DNA of 64,000 nucleotides from Lachnospira pectinoschiza (GCF_020564355.1 NZ_JAJCRR010000004.1:1-64000), one strand, 5' to 3'; shown: positions 1-9,324, counted from the stretch's first letter. Numbers and translations are program-made. The notes: a model not told the origin generated them from the letters alone.

Positions 1-111
1 GGTTTGCAAAAAGAAACGGATAGAACGAGAGTTATCCAGAGGATAATCGGATGAAAAAGAATTTTAATGTGCAGTTTTGAAGGAACAGGAATATAAATAT
101 TTAAAATATAC

Positions 112-146
112 AGGCTGTTGTGTTTCGGTACATAACAGCTTTTTTG
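112..146 (+). terminator. Rho-independent terminator of an upstream gene
   Basis: GCTGTT (114-119) pairs with AACAGC (134-139); one more mismatch-tolerant turn extends the stem to nine pairs. A run of six T follows at 140-145. It probably ends transcription entering from left of the window, isolating the cas operon. The bases before it (1-111) hold no convincing gene. Confidence 0.65.
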
Positions 147-251
147 TTGTATAAGTTTGTTGTAAAACTTTATCTTATATAGTTAAAATTTATATAAAAA
201 TGTCATCATAAATAATTTGTGTAAAAATGTATAGTAAATTTAGGCATTTTG

Positions 252-292
252 TTGACAAATGTCAGAAAGTGTGGTAATTGTTATTATAACAA
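252..292 (+). promoter_or_regulatory. Candidate cas operon promoter with palindrome
   Basis: A consensus -35 TTGACA lies at 252-257; 17 bases later comes a poor -10, TAATTG (275-280). A perfect 15-bp palindrome, TTGTTAT-T-ATAACAA (278-292), overlaps the -10 and would suit a repressor. The rest of 147-347 is AT-rich without a recognisable gene. The assignment to the cas operon rests only on position, about 70 bp before cas6. Confidence 0.4.
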
Positions 293-347
293 CACAAATA
301 ATATATAAATAATAACACATGGTGTTTGCAAAAAGAAAGGCGAGTAT

Positions 348-1073
348 ATGAATCAGTTAAAAGTATATGAAATGCGGCTCAAGATTTATCTTTTGCAGGA
401 CATTTCACAGGAGCAGACGTATGCGGTTTTTGCCAATTATATTGACAGCTGTCTGGCAAAAAATGAATCACTGTTGGAATTGCATGAAACAAACTGTTAT
501 AAGCAGTATTGCTTCGACCAGCCGTATCCGCTGGAAAAAGACGGTATTTATAAAGAGGGGAAGGTATATACCGTAAGAGTCAGAACTGTCAGTGATAAAC
601 TGGCACAGTATTTTGCAGATTATCTGGCAAATCATTACAATCATCAGATAAAAGGTCTTACAGTAAAAATCACGATTATCCCTCAAAAATTTATTTCACA
701 GATATTTTCAATTACACCGGTTGTTATAAAGTGTGACGGTACCGGATCGGACAGACAGGCAAAAGGTTACTGGAAGAAGTGTATTTCATTTGAGCAGTAT
801 GAGGAACGGCTGAAAAGTAATCTGATAAAGAAGTATAACCGGCTGACCGGTGAAAAAATGAACGAAGATTTTGATTTATACCGGCAGATTGAGTTGAAAA
901 ACCATAAACCGATAGCCGTTCCGTATAAAGGCAGAAAACTGCTGGGGGATAAAATTTGTTTGCAGGCGGCGGAAAATGAACAGGCGCAGGCATTGCTTTA
1001 TATGGCACTGGGAACTGGTCTGGGAGAAATGAATGCGCGTGGCTGCGGTTTTGCAAATTACAGATATTTGTAA
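348..1073 (+). CDS. cas6: Cas6 CRISPR RNA endoribonuclease (type I-B)
   Basis: Cas6 cuts the long CRISPR transcript within each repeat to make mature guides. The 241-residue length is normal. The C-terminus carries the glycine-rich loop typical of the family (GLGEMNARGCGF, about residues 224-235), and the order of ferredoxin-like elements fits. The start ATG has GAAAGGCGAG before it. It is the first gene of an eight-gene cas run on the plus strand and its stop lies 13 bp before the Cas8b start. The repeats it should process end in ATTGAAAC, the usual 5' handle of type I-B guides. The catalytic histidine cannot be assigned with certainty from sequence alone. Confidence 0.9.
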   Translation: MNQLKVYEMRLKIYLLQDISQEQTYAVFANYIDSCLAKNESLLELHETNCYKQYCFDQPYPLEKDGIYKEGKVYTVRVRTVSDKLAQYFADYLANHYNHQIKGLTVKITIIPQKFISQIFSITPVVIKCDGTGSDRQAKGYWKKCISFEQYEERLKSNLIKKYNRLTGEKMNEDFDLYRQIELKNHKPIAVPYKGRKLLGDKICLQAAENEQAQALLYMALGTGLGEMNARGCGFANYRYL

Positions 1074-1086
1074 AGGGGGGGATTTG

Positions 1087-2856
1087 ATGTTACAGGAATG
1101 TATGGAAGTGTTCCGGGAGAATTTTAAGCAATACTCGGAACAGTGGGTTCTGGATAATTATGTTCCAAAAGACGGTACCTATCTTTTTATTAATATTGAT
1201 GACAATTTTTCTGTGGGAAACCCTATTGAAATTAAAACCGATAGAAAAACAGGGAAAGTACAGGGACAGGAAACCTCGGAATATCAGTTGATTTCATTTT
1301 TAGATTATTACAGTAAATTGATAGAGATGAATAAACCGGTTGATTCTACAAAGCAGATTCATTCCAATAATTTCTATGCGTTTTTTGTCAAAAAAGAAAG
1401 TCTGGAAAAGAAACTGACAGCAGAAAGCATTAGCGGTTATTATGAGGTTTTGAAAAATCCGGAAAAGAAATACAGTAAACCAAAAGACAGTTCATTGTAT
1501 GAACTGGTGGAGGAGAAACTCGGTAAAGTTGATGTAAAACAGGCAGAAAGAATCGAAAACTGGGTAAAGGCAGAACTGAAAAATTGTATTGAGACCTTGC
1601 ATATTGATACGTCAAAGAAGGATTACTTTAAAATATTTTTTATTGGAAATGATGTAGAACAGTCCAAAGAGAATATAAAAAGAGAAGGATTGCGGTATAT
1701 CGAGCCGAATATTTTCAATAAAAATGATTATAATCAGCAGGCGGAAAATAGTATCAAGGGACTACCAAGTAATAATATGAGTTTGAATGCCAAGAAGCCG
1801 TTTCTTGAAAATAAGACCAGAAAAACAACTGTACCATATCTGCTTGAATTAGATGATGCAATGATGCAGATGTATTTTTTTGATTATTTGTCAGGGCAGG
1901 CGGCAAAGGGCAAAACCAACATTTATATTGATTTAGATGAAAATAAGATAACTGCCTGCGGTGACAGTGAACAGGCACCAATGATTGAAACCGGTATTTA
2001 TCTAAGGATACAGACAGGCAAGGAACTTGAAATTCACTATATGGGCAGGATAACTGGTTACAAGCCGGATTTGGACAGACCGTTTACGATGAAAGAAGTC
2101 CTGAAAATACAGGATAAAGCCATGGAGAACTTTGAACAGGGTTATGGACGGAAAAATAAGCTGTGGCAGGTAGAAGTACTTGTTGATGATGTTCTTTTTT
2201 CAAAGCGGTTAAAGTACAATTACTTTACTAATCCAGAAGATTTATCGTTTCATGATAATGTTTTAAAACAGGAATTGGTGAAGTACAGGGAACAGTTTTT
2301 TAGCTGGTTCGGACAGGGCAAGGCATGGGGAATAGCGCAGACAATTGATAATATGTCATGGCGGTTAATTGTTCATTCAATAATACAGGGAAACAGAACA
2401 AAAGCGACACATCAGTTGAATTTGTGGATATCTATGATGGATTATTTTAATAATGACGGGAGGTATGAAGAAAACATGTCAAAGGTAAGAGATTTGTTAA
2501 AGGCACATATTGATGAAAAAGAAGAATGGGATTTTGAAAGCGCAGACGAATACTGCTATGCAGTGGGACAGTTAATGAATACTTATTTAAGTTTAAGTAA
2601 ATCAGCGAATAAAAACCTATCTTTTATTAATCCGCTGTTGCAGACAACAAGCAATGAAATGATTAAAAGAACTGTATTGCAGATGTTTAAAAAATACAGT
2701 TATGCAATTACAGATACCGATTATAGAATAAAAAATCTGTATGGTCATGTTATACAGTATGATATGACAGGAAAAGAAGTAAATCATTATTTTTTGTCAG
2801 CGGGATTTGTAGACGGTAATTTAGTGTATACCAAAAGAGAAAAAGAAGAACAGTAA
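1087..2856 (+). CDS. cas8b: Cas8b, large subunit of type I-B Cascade
   Basis: The large subunit of the interference complex, expected to help recognise the PAM and recruit Cas3. The 589-residue protein resembles the Csh1/TM1802 type of Cas8b; this call rests mostly on its place between cas6 and cas7 and on general likeness, because the family is very divergent. I chose ATG 1087 rather than the in-frame ATG at 1033, since 1087 has a strong GGGGGG ribosome site just before it and the longer form would overlap cas6. It ends 21 bp before cas7, so the two are co-transcribed. No zinc-finger motif is obvious. Confidence 0.85.
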   Translation: MLQECMEVFRENFKQYSEQWVLDNYVPKDGTYLFINIDDNFSVGNPIEIKTDRKTGKVQGQETSEYQLISFLDYYSKLIEMNKPVDSTKQIHSNNFYAFFVKKESLEKKLTAESISGYYEVLKNPEKKYSKPKDSSLYELVEEKLGKVDVKQAERIENWVKAELKNCIETLHIDTSKKDYFKIFFIGNDVEQSKENIKREGLRYIEPNIFNKNDYNQQAENSIKGLPSNNMSLNAKKPFLENKTRKTTVPYLLELDDAMMQMYFFDYLSGQAAKGKTNIYIDLDENKITACGDSEQAPMIETGIYLRIQTGKELEIHYMGRITGYKPDLDRPFTMKEVLKIQDKAMENFEQGYGRKNKLWQVEVLVDDVLFSKRLKYNYFTNPEDLSFHDNVLKQELVKYREQFFSWFGQGKAWGIAQTIDNMSWRLIVHSIIQGNRTKATHQLNLWISMMDYFNNDGRYEENMSKVRDLLKAHIDEKEEWDFESADEYCYAVGQLMNTYLSLSKSANKNLSFINPLLQTTSNEMIKRTVLQMFKKYSYAITDTDYRIKNLYGHVIQYDMTGKEVNHYFLSAGFVDGNLVYTKREKEEQ

Positions 2857-2877
2857 GCAGGAAAAGGGGTATGGATA

Positions 2878-3849
2878 ATGAGTAAAATGAATAAAAGAGT
2901 TTATGGGGTATTAGGAATTTCATCAGTAATGGCAAACTGGAATGCAGATTTTTCAGGTTTTCCAAAGACAACAACTAAGGGACAGTTTTTCGGCAGTGAT
3001 AAGGCATTAAAATTTCCGATGAAAAAGATGTGGGAAGAAGCGGGAGAAAAGGTTTTAAATATAAAGTCATTTACAGTTTCAAAACCAGATAAAAACGGAG
3101 CGGTTTTTCTTGTGCCGCGTACATTGAAAGAACGTTATGAGTATATTTTTGGTGTAGAAGATATGAAAAAAGACAAGGATATTAAAGTAATATTAAAAAA
3201 TTTATTTTCGGCGATTGATGTGAAAAATTTTGGTTCAACCTTTGCAGAAGCAGATGCTAATATTTCTATTACAGGTGCTGTTCAGATTGGTCAGGGATTT
3301 AATCTGTATAACGGCTCTGAAACACAGGAACAGAATATTTTATCGCCGTTTAAAGACCCAAAAGCGGCAGAAAAGAATAAAGAGGGAAAAGATGCCAAAA
3401 ATTCCACATTGGGAACAAAGATTGTCAGTGATGAAGCACACTATTTCTATCCGTTTGTGATTAATCCGAAAGTATATGACAATTTTGAGCAGCTTGGAGT
3501 AACCGAAGGTTACACAGAGGAAGATTATCAGAAGTTTAAAGAAGCGGCATTAAAGGGAACAACCAGCTTTGCAACAAATTCCAAAGTCGGCTGTGAAAAT
3601 GAATTTGGACTGTTTATCGAAACAGAACCGACATTATACCTGCCGAATATGGATAAGTATGTGGCATTCACAAAAGGTGTGGAAAAGAATACTATTCAGG
3701 TAAAGGCAAAAGAACTGCTTCATGATGTAAAAGACAGAGTATTATCTGTCGAGATTTATTATAATTCACATACAACGGAAATTGTCAGTGATATTGAGGG
3801 CGTGAAGTATTTTGATATTTTCACCGGAAAAGAGATTGCAAAGCAGTAG
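2878..3849 (+). CDS. cas7: Cas7 (Csh2-type) Cascade backbone protein
   Basis: Cas7 polymerises along the guide RNA and forms the backbone of Cascade. At 323 residues it has the usual length. The N-terminus (KRVYGVLGISSVMANWNADF) and the phrase FGSTFAEADANISITGAVQIG around residues 118-138 match the RAMP-type Cas7/Csh2 family of subtype I-B. AAAAGGGG lies ahead of the ATG. It is followed after 19 bp by cas5. The order cas8b-cas7-cas5 is the standard I-B arrangement, so the effector complex looks complete together with Cas6. Confidence 0.92.
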   Translation: MSKMNKRVYGVLGISSVMANWNADFSGFPKTTTKGQFFGSDKALKFPMKKMWEEAGEKVLNIKSFTVSKPDKNGAVFLVPRTLKERYEYIFGVEDMKKDKDIKVILKNLFSAIDVKNFGSTFAEADANISITGAVQIGQGFNLYNGSETQEQNILSPFKDPKAAEKNKEGKDAKNSTLGTKIVSDEAHYFYPFVINPKVYDNFEQLGVTEGYTEEDYQKFKEAALKGTTSFATNSKVGCENEFGLFIETEPTLYLPNMDKYVAFTKGVEKNTIQVKAKELLHDVKDRVLSVEIYYNSHTTEIVSDIEGVKYFDIFTGKEIAKQ

Positions 3850-3868
3850 GCTGAAAGGTGTGGGGCAG

Positions 3869-4618
3869 ATGAAGGTTTTAAGATTTACGCTCAGCGGAAA
3901 GCAGGCTTTTTTTAAAAAGCCGGAAGTGAATAAGTATTACTATTTCACGTATGGACATATCCACCGTGTTGCATTACTGGGACTTTTGGGAGCGGTTATG
4001 GGATATTCGGGATATGCTCAGATTGGACAGAAGAAGCAGACAGACGTACCGGAGTATCCTGAATTTTATCAGCAGTTAAAGGATTTAAAAACAGCGGTCA
4101 TTCCTTGCTGTGAAAAGGGAAGTTTTCCGCAAAAGATGATAGCGTTTAATAATTCGGTGGGATATGCGTCTATGGAAAAAGGCGGAAATCTGATAGTCCG
4201 ACAGCAGTGGCTTGAAAATCCCAAATGGTATGTATATATTATGCTGGACAGTGAAGTCGCAGAGGTTGTTGCGGATAGTATTATTGGCAGAAAGTGTGTC
4301 TATATGCCGTATCTTGGAAGCAATGACCACCCGGCAGACATTACCGAAGCAAGTATGATTGATGCAACAGAGGTGGAAACGCCGAAAAAAATCGACAGCT
4401 TTTTTGTACGGGGAGATGCCGTGGTTGATTTAGACGATTTTGAACAGGACAATCCATATAAGTATGAGGAAGCACTGCCGGTACGACTGGATTTAGCATT
4501 TAATATGTATGAATACGAACGGTTTGTACTCACAAATCTTGCCGTTTCAGAAATACAGAAAAAAATTTATGCGGTTGATGATATTGACGGCAGGACATAT
4601 CATATAGCATTTTATTAA
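3869..4618 (+). CDS. cas5: Cas5b Cascade subunit
   Basis: Cas5 binds the 5' handle of the guide RNA and caps the Cascade filament. The protein starts MKVLRFTLSGKQAFFKKPE, the typical first strand of the family, followed by a YYFTYGHIHRVALLGLLGAVMGYSGY segment that fits the Cas5 pattern in which an alpha helix follows the first strand. I chose ATG 3869 (249 residues) because an upstream start at 3812 would overlap the end of cas7 in another frame. The ribosome site GGTGTGGGG precedes it. The C-terminal half is less conserved. Cas3 follows after about 95 bp. Confidence 0.9.
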   Translation: MKVLRFTLSGKQAFFKKPEVNKYYYFTYGHIHRVALLGLLGAVMGYSGYAQIGQKKQTDVPEYPEFYQQLKDLKTAVIPCCEKGSFPQKMIAFNNSVGYASMEKGGNLIVRQQWLENPKWYVYIMLDSEVAEVVADSIIGRKCVYMPYLGSNDHPADITEASMIDATEVETPKKIDSFFVRGDAVVDLDDFEQDNPYKYEEALPVRLDLAFNMYEYERFVLTNLAVSEIQKKIYAVDDIDGRTYHIAFY

Positions 4619-4712
4619 AGTGAAACCATAGCTGGAAAGACATTAGATATTGGACTCCGGCTATGGTTTTATGCATTTTTATGAAATGTTTTATGGAATT
4701 GAGGAGAAAAAG

Positions 4713-7277
4713 ATGAAGGAATATATTATACCTATTGAGGATATCATTGTAAAACCGGAGTTATTTTATGCACATTGTGACCGGGGCAATGGGAAAAATC
4801 CGGAGATTTTAAAAGAACATGTGGGCAGATGTTATCATTATTTTGAAGAGCTGTGGGAACATAAAAATTTTAAGGCAGTATTTGAAAATTTTCAAAAAGA
4901 ACTGGCACCGGAGCTTTCCGATGAGGGGATAAAATTGTTTTACAGCCTGATAGTAAACGTCATTATTTTTCATGATTGCGGGAAAATTAACCCACGATTT
5001 CAAAGTATAAAAATGAAAAATACATTAAAAAAATGGACAGCAATAGATTGTCTGGACGGAACAAAACATTCTATACTGTCTGCGGCAATTTATTTTGACT
5101 ATTTTTATGAGAAGATACAGGAAAGTCTGTTATCAAAAGATGAAAAGAATATGATTCATGTATTCATGCTGGTAAATGCTTATGTAATATCAAGACACCA
5201 TGGAAATCTGTCGAGGTTTGAAGAGTTTCTGGAAGAATTTCAGCCAAACCGGCAATTAGCAGATATTTTTTCGTGTATGAATCAAGGTAATTTTACGGAA
5301 GTATATCATGGACCGTTTTGTAAACGAGACTGGCATATGATGAATATGCCGAGGCAGAACACAAGGATATATCACAGCTTTTTAGAGAAGCAGTCTTCGC
5401 ACGCAGGATTGTATACGTATATAAGATTTTTATTTTCAGTGTTGGTATCCTGTGATTATTATGCGACATCGGAATATGACAACGGGATAGAAATGAGTGC
5501 GTTCGGAACGATTGAAAATACGGAGTTTGCCACACAGTATGAACAGTCGGAGCGGGTAAAACAGATTCGCAGATTTAATCCGGAGAGCTGTGTTGATGAT
5601 AAAAAGGATATTAATATTTTGCGGAATCGCATGTTTTATGAGGCAGAGCAGACATTGCTTGAAAATAAAGATGCAAATGTCGCTTTCGCCGAAGCGCCGA
5701 CCGGGGCAGGGAAGTCGAATCTGGCAATGAATTGCAGTCTGAAATTATTGGACAAAAATATCAATAAGATTTTTTATGTGTATCCGTTTAATACGCTGGT
5801 CGAGCAGAATTACGATACGCTTGAAAAAATATACGGGCAGACAGACATTTTTAAAAGTATTGCGGTCATTAATTCCATTACGCCGATTCCGCTAAACGGA
5901 ACAAGAAAATTCTGGGAAAATCTTGATAAAGAAGAAAATGAGAAATTTTATCAAAAAGCGCTGCTGGACAGGCAGTTTTTGAATTATCCGTTTATTTTAA
6001 CAACGCACGTCAATTTGTTTCAAATTATGTTTGGGTGTGAAAGAGAAGCGGCAATCAGTTTTTATCAACTGGCGGGCAGTGTTGTGGTACTGGATGAGAT
6101 TCAGAGTTATAAAAATGTGCTTTGGACAGAGATTATGATGTTTTTGCAGTGTTATAGCAGACTGTTGAATATGAAAATCATTATTATGTCGGCGACACTG
6201 CCAAAGCTGGATATGCTTACCGGAAATCATGAAAAGGTTGTAAATTTGATTGAAAATCCTGAAAAATATTTTCAGGACGCACGTTTTAAGAAAAGAGTGG
6301 CATTGTCGTATGAATTGCTTTATCCGGATAAAAAGACTGAAATAGAAGAACTATATGCGCATGTTCTGGGACAGGCGCAAAAAGGGAAAAAGATTCTTAT
6401 GGAATTTATCACGAAAACAAGTGCGGAGAAGTTTTACCATATGCTGACGGAGTCTGGACGGGAGGATTTACAGATATTCTGCATGACGGGGGACGACAAT
6501 CAGATTGACAGAAAACGCATTTTAAGGGAAATGGATACGGTAGATGAAGATAAGGCGGTAATACTGGTGGCAACGCAGGTTGTTGAAGCCGGCATAGATA
6601 TTGATATGGACATTGGCTATAAGGATATCAGCAAATTGGACAGCGAGGAGCAGTTCATCGGGCGAATTAACCGGAATTTTAAAAGAAAAGGTGTTGTCTA
6701 TTTTTTCGATATGGATAATGAAAGTGGTATTTATAAGGAGGATTATCGTGTTGATACAGTGTATACATTAAGAAAAGATGAGATGAAACAACTGCTCGCA
6801 GATAAGAATTTTGGCAAATATTATGATTATATTTTAAAAGGAATAAGAAAATACCGCAATGACAGAAAGAATGAAAATGGAATAGAAGCTTTTGTGGATA
6901 ATGTCAAAAAGCTGGATTTTGTATGGATTTCTCAAAAGATGAAATTAATTGATAAGAATGATGACTGGAAGATGTCAGTCTATTTTGCACGGGAAATTAC
7001 GACAGATACCGGAGAAATCATTGACGGAAAGCAGGTGTGGGAGCGGTACAGGGAAATGTTAAGCGATATGACAATGAATTATGCGAAAAAACAGATATTG
7101 TTATCAGAGGTGAAAAGTAAGATGAGTTATTTTATTTATCAGATAAAAATTGACAATAGCCTGGATTATAATGACAGAATCGGTGAGTTGTATCTGATTG
7201 AAGATGCAGAGCAGTATTTTGAAAATGGCAGATTAAATACCGATAAATTTTATTCGCAGGGAAATTTATTTGTGTAG
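4713..7277 (+). CDS. cas3: Cas3 nuclease-helicase with HD domain
   Basis: Cas3 is recruited by target-bound Cascade and degrades the invading strand. This 854-residue form has both parts. The N-terminal HD nuclease shows H87-D88 (FHDCGKINPRF), an earlier EHVGRCYHYF histidine and the later ISRHHGN pair. The SF2 helicase follows with Walker A APTGAGKS near residue 328, box II DEIQ at 461-464, MSATLP, VATQVVEAGIDID and QFIGRINR. All key motifs look intact, so interference should be functional. The start at 4713 has GAGGAG in front; an earlier ATG at 4650 has no such site. It is followed after 45 bp by the cas4 scar. Confidence 0.95.
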   Translation: MKEYIIPIEDIIVKPELFYAHCDRGNGKNPEILKEHVGRCYHYFEELWEHKNFKAVFENFQKELAPELSDEGIKLFYSLIVNVIIFHDCGKINPRFQSIKMKNTLKKWTAIDCLDGTKHSILSAAIYFDYFYEKIQESLLSKDEKNMIHVFMLVNAYVISRHHGNLSRFEEFLEEFQPNRQLADIFSCMNQGNFTEVYHGPFCKRDWHMMNMPRQNTRIYHSFLEKQSSHAGLYTYIRFLFSVLVSCDYYATSEYDNGIEMSAFGTIENTEFATQYEQSERVKQIRRFNPESCVDDKKDINILRNRMFYEAEQTLLENKDANVAFAEAPTGAGKSNLAMNCSLKLLDKNINKIFYVYPFNTLVEQNYDTLEKIYGQTDIFKSIAVINSITPIPLNGTRKFWENLDKEENEKFYQKALLDRQFLNYPFILTTHVNLFQIMFGCEREAAISFYQLAGSVVVLDEIQSYKNVLWTEIMMFLQCYSRLLNMKIIIMSATLPKLDMLTGNHEKVVNLIENPEKYFQDARFKKRVALSYELLYPDKKTEIEELYAHVLGQAQKGKKILMEFITKTSAEKFYHMLTESGREDLQIFCMTGDDNQIDRKRILREMDTVDEDKAVILVATQVVEAGIDIDMDIGYKDISKLDSEEQFIGRINRNFKRKGVVYFFDMDNESGIYKEDYRVDTVYTLRKDEMKQLLADKNFGKYYDYILKGIRKYRNDRKNENGIEAFVDNVKKLDFVWISQKMKLIDKNDDWKMSVYFAREITTDTGEIIDGKQVWERYREMLSDMTMNYAKKQILLSEVKSKMSYFIYQIKIDNSLDYNDRIGELYLIEDAEQYFENGRLNTDKFYSQGNLFV

Positions 7278-7322
7278 TCCGTATCATTTTACAGATAAAG
7301 TTTTGTAAGAATGGGGGTTCAT

Positions 7323-7522
7323 ATGAAGGTAAATGGAACGCTGATGAATTACTATTTTCACTGTAAGCGGCAGTGTTATCTGCATGGAAACCGGATGCAG
7401 ACGAAGAAGCCGCCAAGTGGCAGCTTTACTATTATTTGTACGTTTTAAAGACAAAAGGAATAGTACGGAAAGCGGGTGGATTATGGGAAGTACAAGATAT
7501 ATTATGTCCATGGGAGAACTGA
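7323..7522 (+). pseudogene. cas4: cas4 remnant: N- and C-terminal pieces out of frame
   Basis: The reading frame from ATG 7323 begins MKVNGTLMNYYFHCKRQCYL, the classic Cas4 opening with two of the iron-sulfur cysteines, and is normal to about residue 27. It then runs on into unrelated sequence and stops at 7446-7448. In a different frame from 7403 the string EEAAKWQLYYYLYVLKTKGI looks like the C-terminal part of Cas4, ending at TGA 7520-7522. The middle, which should carry the RecB-like nuclease residues, is missing. A deletion plus frame change is the simplest reading. The pieces sit exactly where cas4 belongs, between cas3 and cas1. A sequencing error would not explain the lost length. Confidence 0.85.
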
Positions 7523-8481
7523 CGAGGAAAGACAATTCATTGTGTTTCCGGAAAGACGGAAAAAATGTTTACATTCCAATCGAGAATACGAAAGAAATTT
7601 ACTGTATGAACGAAGTCACGGTAAATACAAAGCTGTTGGATTTTTTGTCACAGAATCACGTTATCGTACATTTTTTCAATTATTATGAAGGGTACAGTGG
7701 TACATTTTATCCGAAAAATCAGTATAACAGCGGAAGACTGATAGTGAAACAGGTACAGGCATATGACAATTCCAGAGAAGTAATTGCCAAAGCGATTGTA
7801 TGCGGAATTGGCAGGAACATTTACGAGGTGCTGTATCATTATTATAAGCATGATAAAAAGGAAGTCAAGGAAGTTTTAGACTGGATTCGTAGGGAATTTT
7901 ATGTGAAAGTTGAAAATGCACAGAATGTGAAAGAAATTATGGCGGCAGAGGGCGAAGTGTGGATGCGTTTTTATGGGACATTCCAGTATTTTCTGCCGGA
8001 GGATTTTGTGATGAATAAACGGGTGAAAAGACCGCCGGATAATCCAATCAACGCATTGGTTTCTTATGGAAATACGCTGTTGTATACAAAGACGATTTCT
8101 GCAATTTACCAGACACATTTAGACCAGCGCATCAGTTTTTTGCACGAGCCGTCAGAGGGGCGTTTTTCATTGAGCCTTGATATGAGTGAGGTTTTTAAGC
8201 CGGTCATTGTGTACCGGACGATATTTGATTTAGTAAATAACCGGAAATTGCAGGTTGAAAAGCATTTTGACAAAAAAGTCAATTATTGCTTGTTGAATGA
8301 AGAAGGACGAAAAATATTTATTGAAGCATTTCAAGCGCGCATGGAATCGGTATTTGTGCATGACCGGCTGAAACGAAAGGTAACTTACCGGACGGCATTA
8401 AAGCTGGACTGCTACAAATTGATTAAGTATATATTAGAAGGGCAGGAATTTATTCCGTTTTCGCTGAAGGATAATCGGTAG
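7483..8481 (+). CDS. cas1: Cas1 integrase of the adaptation complex
   Basis: Cas1 with Cas2 inserts new spacers next to the leader. The 332-residue protein starts MGSTRYIMSMGELTRKDNSL, which aligns with the usual I-B Cas1 opening; starts further upstream would fall inside the cas4 scar. Expected active-site regions are visible: the AAEGEVWMRFY glutamate, the SFLHEPSEGRFSLSLD histidine and aspartate. The VDR motif that often follows in relatives reads VYR here. The fragment of cas4 overlaps its first 40 bp, so the deletion may have altered the ribosome site (GTGGATT is all that precedes the ATG). cas2 follows after 13 bp. Confidence 0.93.
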   Translation: MGSTRYIMSMGELTRKDNSLCFRKDGKNVYIPIENTKEIYCMNEVTVNTKLLDFLSQNHVIVHFFNYYEGYSGTFYPKNQYNSGRLIVKQVQAYDNSREVIAKAIVCGIGRNIYEVLYHYYKHDKKEVKEVLDWIRREFYVKVENAQNVKEIMAAEGEVWMRFYGTFQYFLPEDFVMNKRVKRPPDNPINALVSYGNTLLYTKTISAIYQTHLDQRISFLHEPSEGRFSLSLDMSEVFKPVIVYRTIFDLVNNRKLQVEKHFDKKVNYCLLNEEGRKIFIEAFQARMESVFVHDRLKRKVTYRTALKLDCYKLIKYILEGQEFIPFSLKDNR

Positions 8482-8494
8482 GAAGTGAGGGTAT

Positions 8495-8785
8495 ATGGCA
8501 AAGAAATTGAACTATAATTATGCATTTGTATTTTACGATGTCAATGAAAAGCGGGTGCAGAAGGTCTTTAAAATTTGCAAAAAATATTTATCGCATTATC
8601 AAAATTCTGTTTTCCGTGGAGAGATTACACCTTCAAAGCTTATCGGGTTGAAGACGGATTTAAAGAAGGTGATACAGGAAGACGAGGATTTTATCTGTAT
8701 TATTAAGCTGTTTAATGAAAATGTGTTTGGCGAGGAGGTGCTTGGAAAGAAGGATAGGGAAAATGGTGAGCAGTTGATTTTGTAA
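8495..8785 (+). CDS. cas2: Cas2, structural partner of Cas1
   Basis: A small ferredoxin-fold protein that dimerises and bridges two Cas1 dimers during spacer capture. The 96 residues match the family's length, and NYAFVFYDVNEKRVQKVFKI holds the conserved first strand with the aspartate. The second conserved stretch, SVFRGEITPSKLIGLKTDL, is the normal Cas2 pattern. GAAGTGAGGG precedes the ATG. It is the last cas gene and is directly followed by the leader and array. Confidence 0.93.
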   Translation: MAKKLNYNYAFVFYDVNEKRVQKVFKICKKYLSHYQNSVFRGEITPSKLIGLKTDLKKVIQEDEDFICIIKLFNENVFGEEVLGKKDRENGEQLIL

Positions 8786-8970
8786 TACAATGAAAATTTA
8801 CCAGCCGCCTATCAGTGCAAAATTGCGTGAATCCGCAAAAACAGTGGCATTGCGGTGATTTTGTAAATTTTTTTGGCAAATGGCGCGGTGGCTGGTAAAA
8901 ATTTTAAAAACGTTGATAAATACTGGGGAATCTGGTATAGTGTATTGTATGGAATGCAGGAAATACGTTG
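8786..8970 (+). promoter_or_regulatory. CRISPR leader with array promoter
   Basis: The 185 bp between cas2 and the first repeat form the leader. A near-consensus promoter is present: -35 TTGATA (8913-8918), 17-bp spacer, -10 TATAGT (8936-8941); transcription would begin about 23 bp before the first repeat. The leader also contains an imperfect inverted pair, TTTACCAGCCGCC near 8808 and GGTGGCTGGTAAA near 8887, about 65 bp apart. The direction agrees with decay of repeats at the far end of the array. Confidence 0.75.
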
Positions 8971-9324
8971 GATTAACTTTAACATGGGATGTATTGAAAC
9001 CACTTGAACTTTTGCTCTCTGCAAACTCAAATCGGATTAACTTTAACATGGGATGTATTGAAACTCTGATACAGCACTTGCCTCAACAATAGCATTAAAG
9101 ATTAACTTTAACATGGGATGTATTGAAACTTTCTAATACTGAAAATTCCCCCGGATGCTTTAAAGATTAACTTTAACATGGGATGTATTGAAACTACGCA
9201 TTAATCTGCGCTTTTATGCTTTCCGTCTGATTAACTTTAACATGGTATGTATTGAAACTTACGGGGTTATGTTGTTTTATGATGTTGTTAGTTAGATTAA
9301 CTTTAACATGAGATGTATTAAAAG
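8971..9324 (+). CRISPR. CRISPR array, 6 repeats and 5 spacers
   Basis: The 30-bp repeat starts GATTAACTTT and ends TGTATTGAAAC. Copies lie at 8971-9000, 9035-9064, 9100-9129, 9165-9194, 9229-9258 and 9295-9324. The first four are identical, the fifth has one change, and the sixth three changes including the final base, so the leader-distal end is on the right. Spacers are 34, 35, 35, 34 and 36 bp. The ATTGAAAC end is the usual type I-B guide handle. The array is very short for a complete I-B locus. I saw no match of a spacer elsewhere in this window by eye. Confidence 0.98.

Noticed and set aside
7384..7482. N-terminal extension of Cas1
   Set aside because: The extra 33 residues lie in the cas4 scar and do not match Cas1 proteins, which start near residue 34 of that frame.
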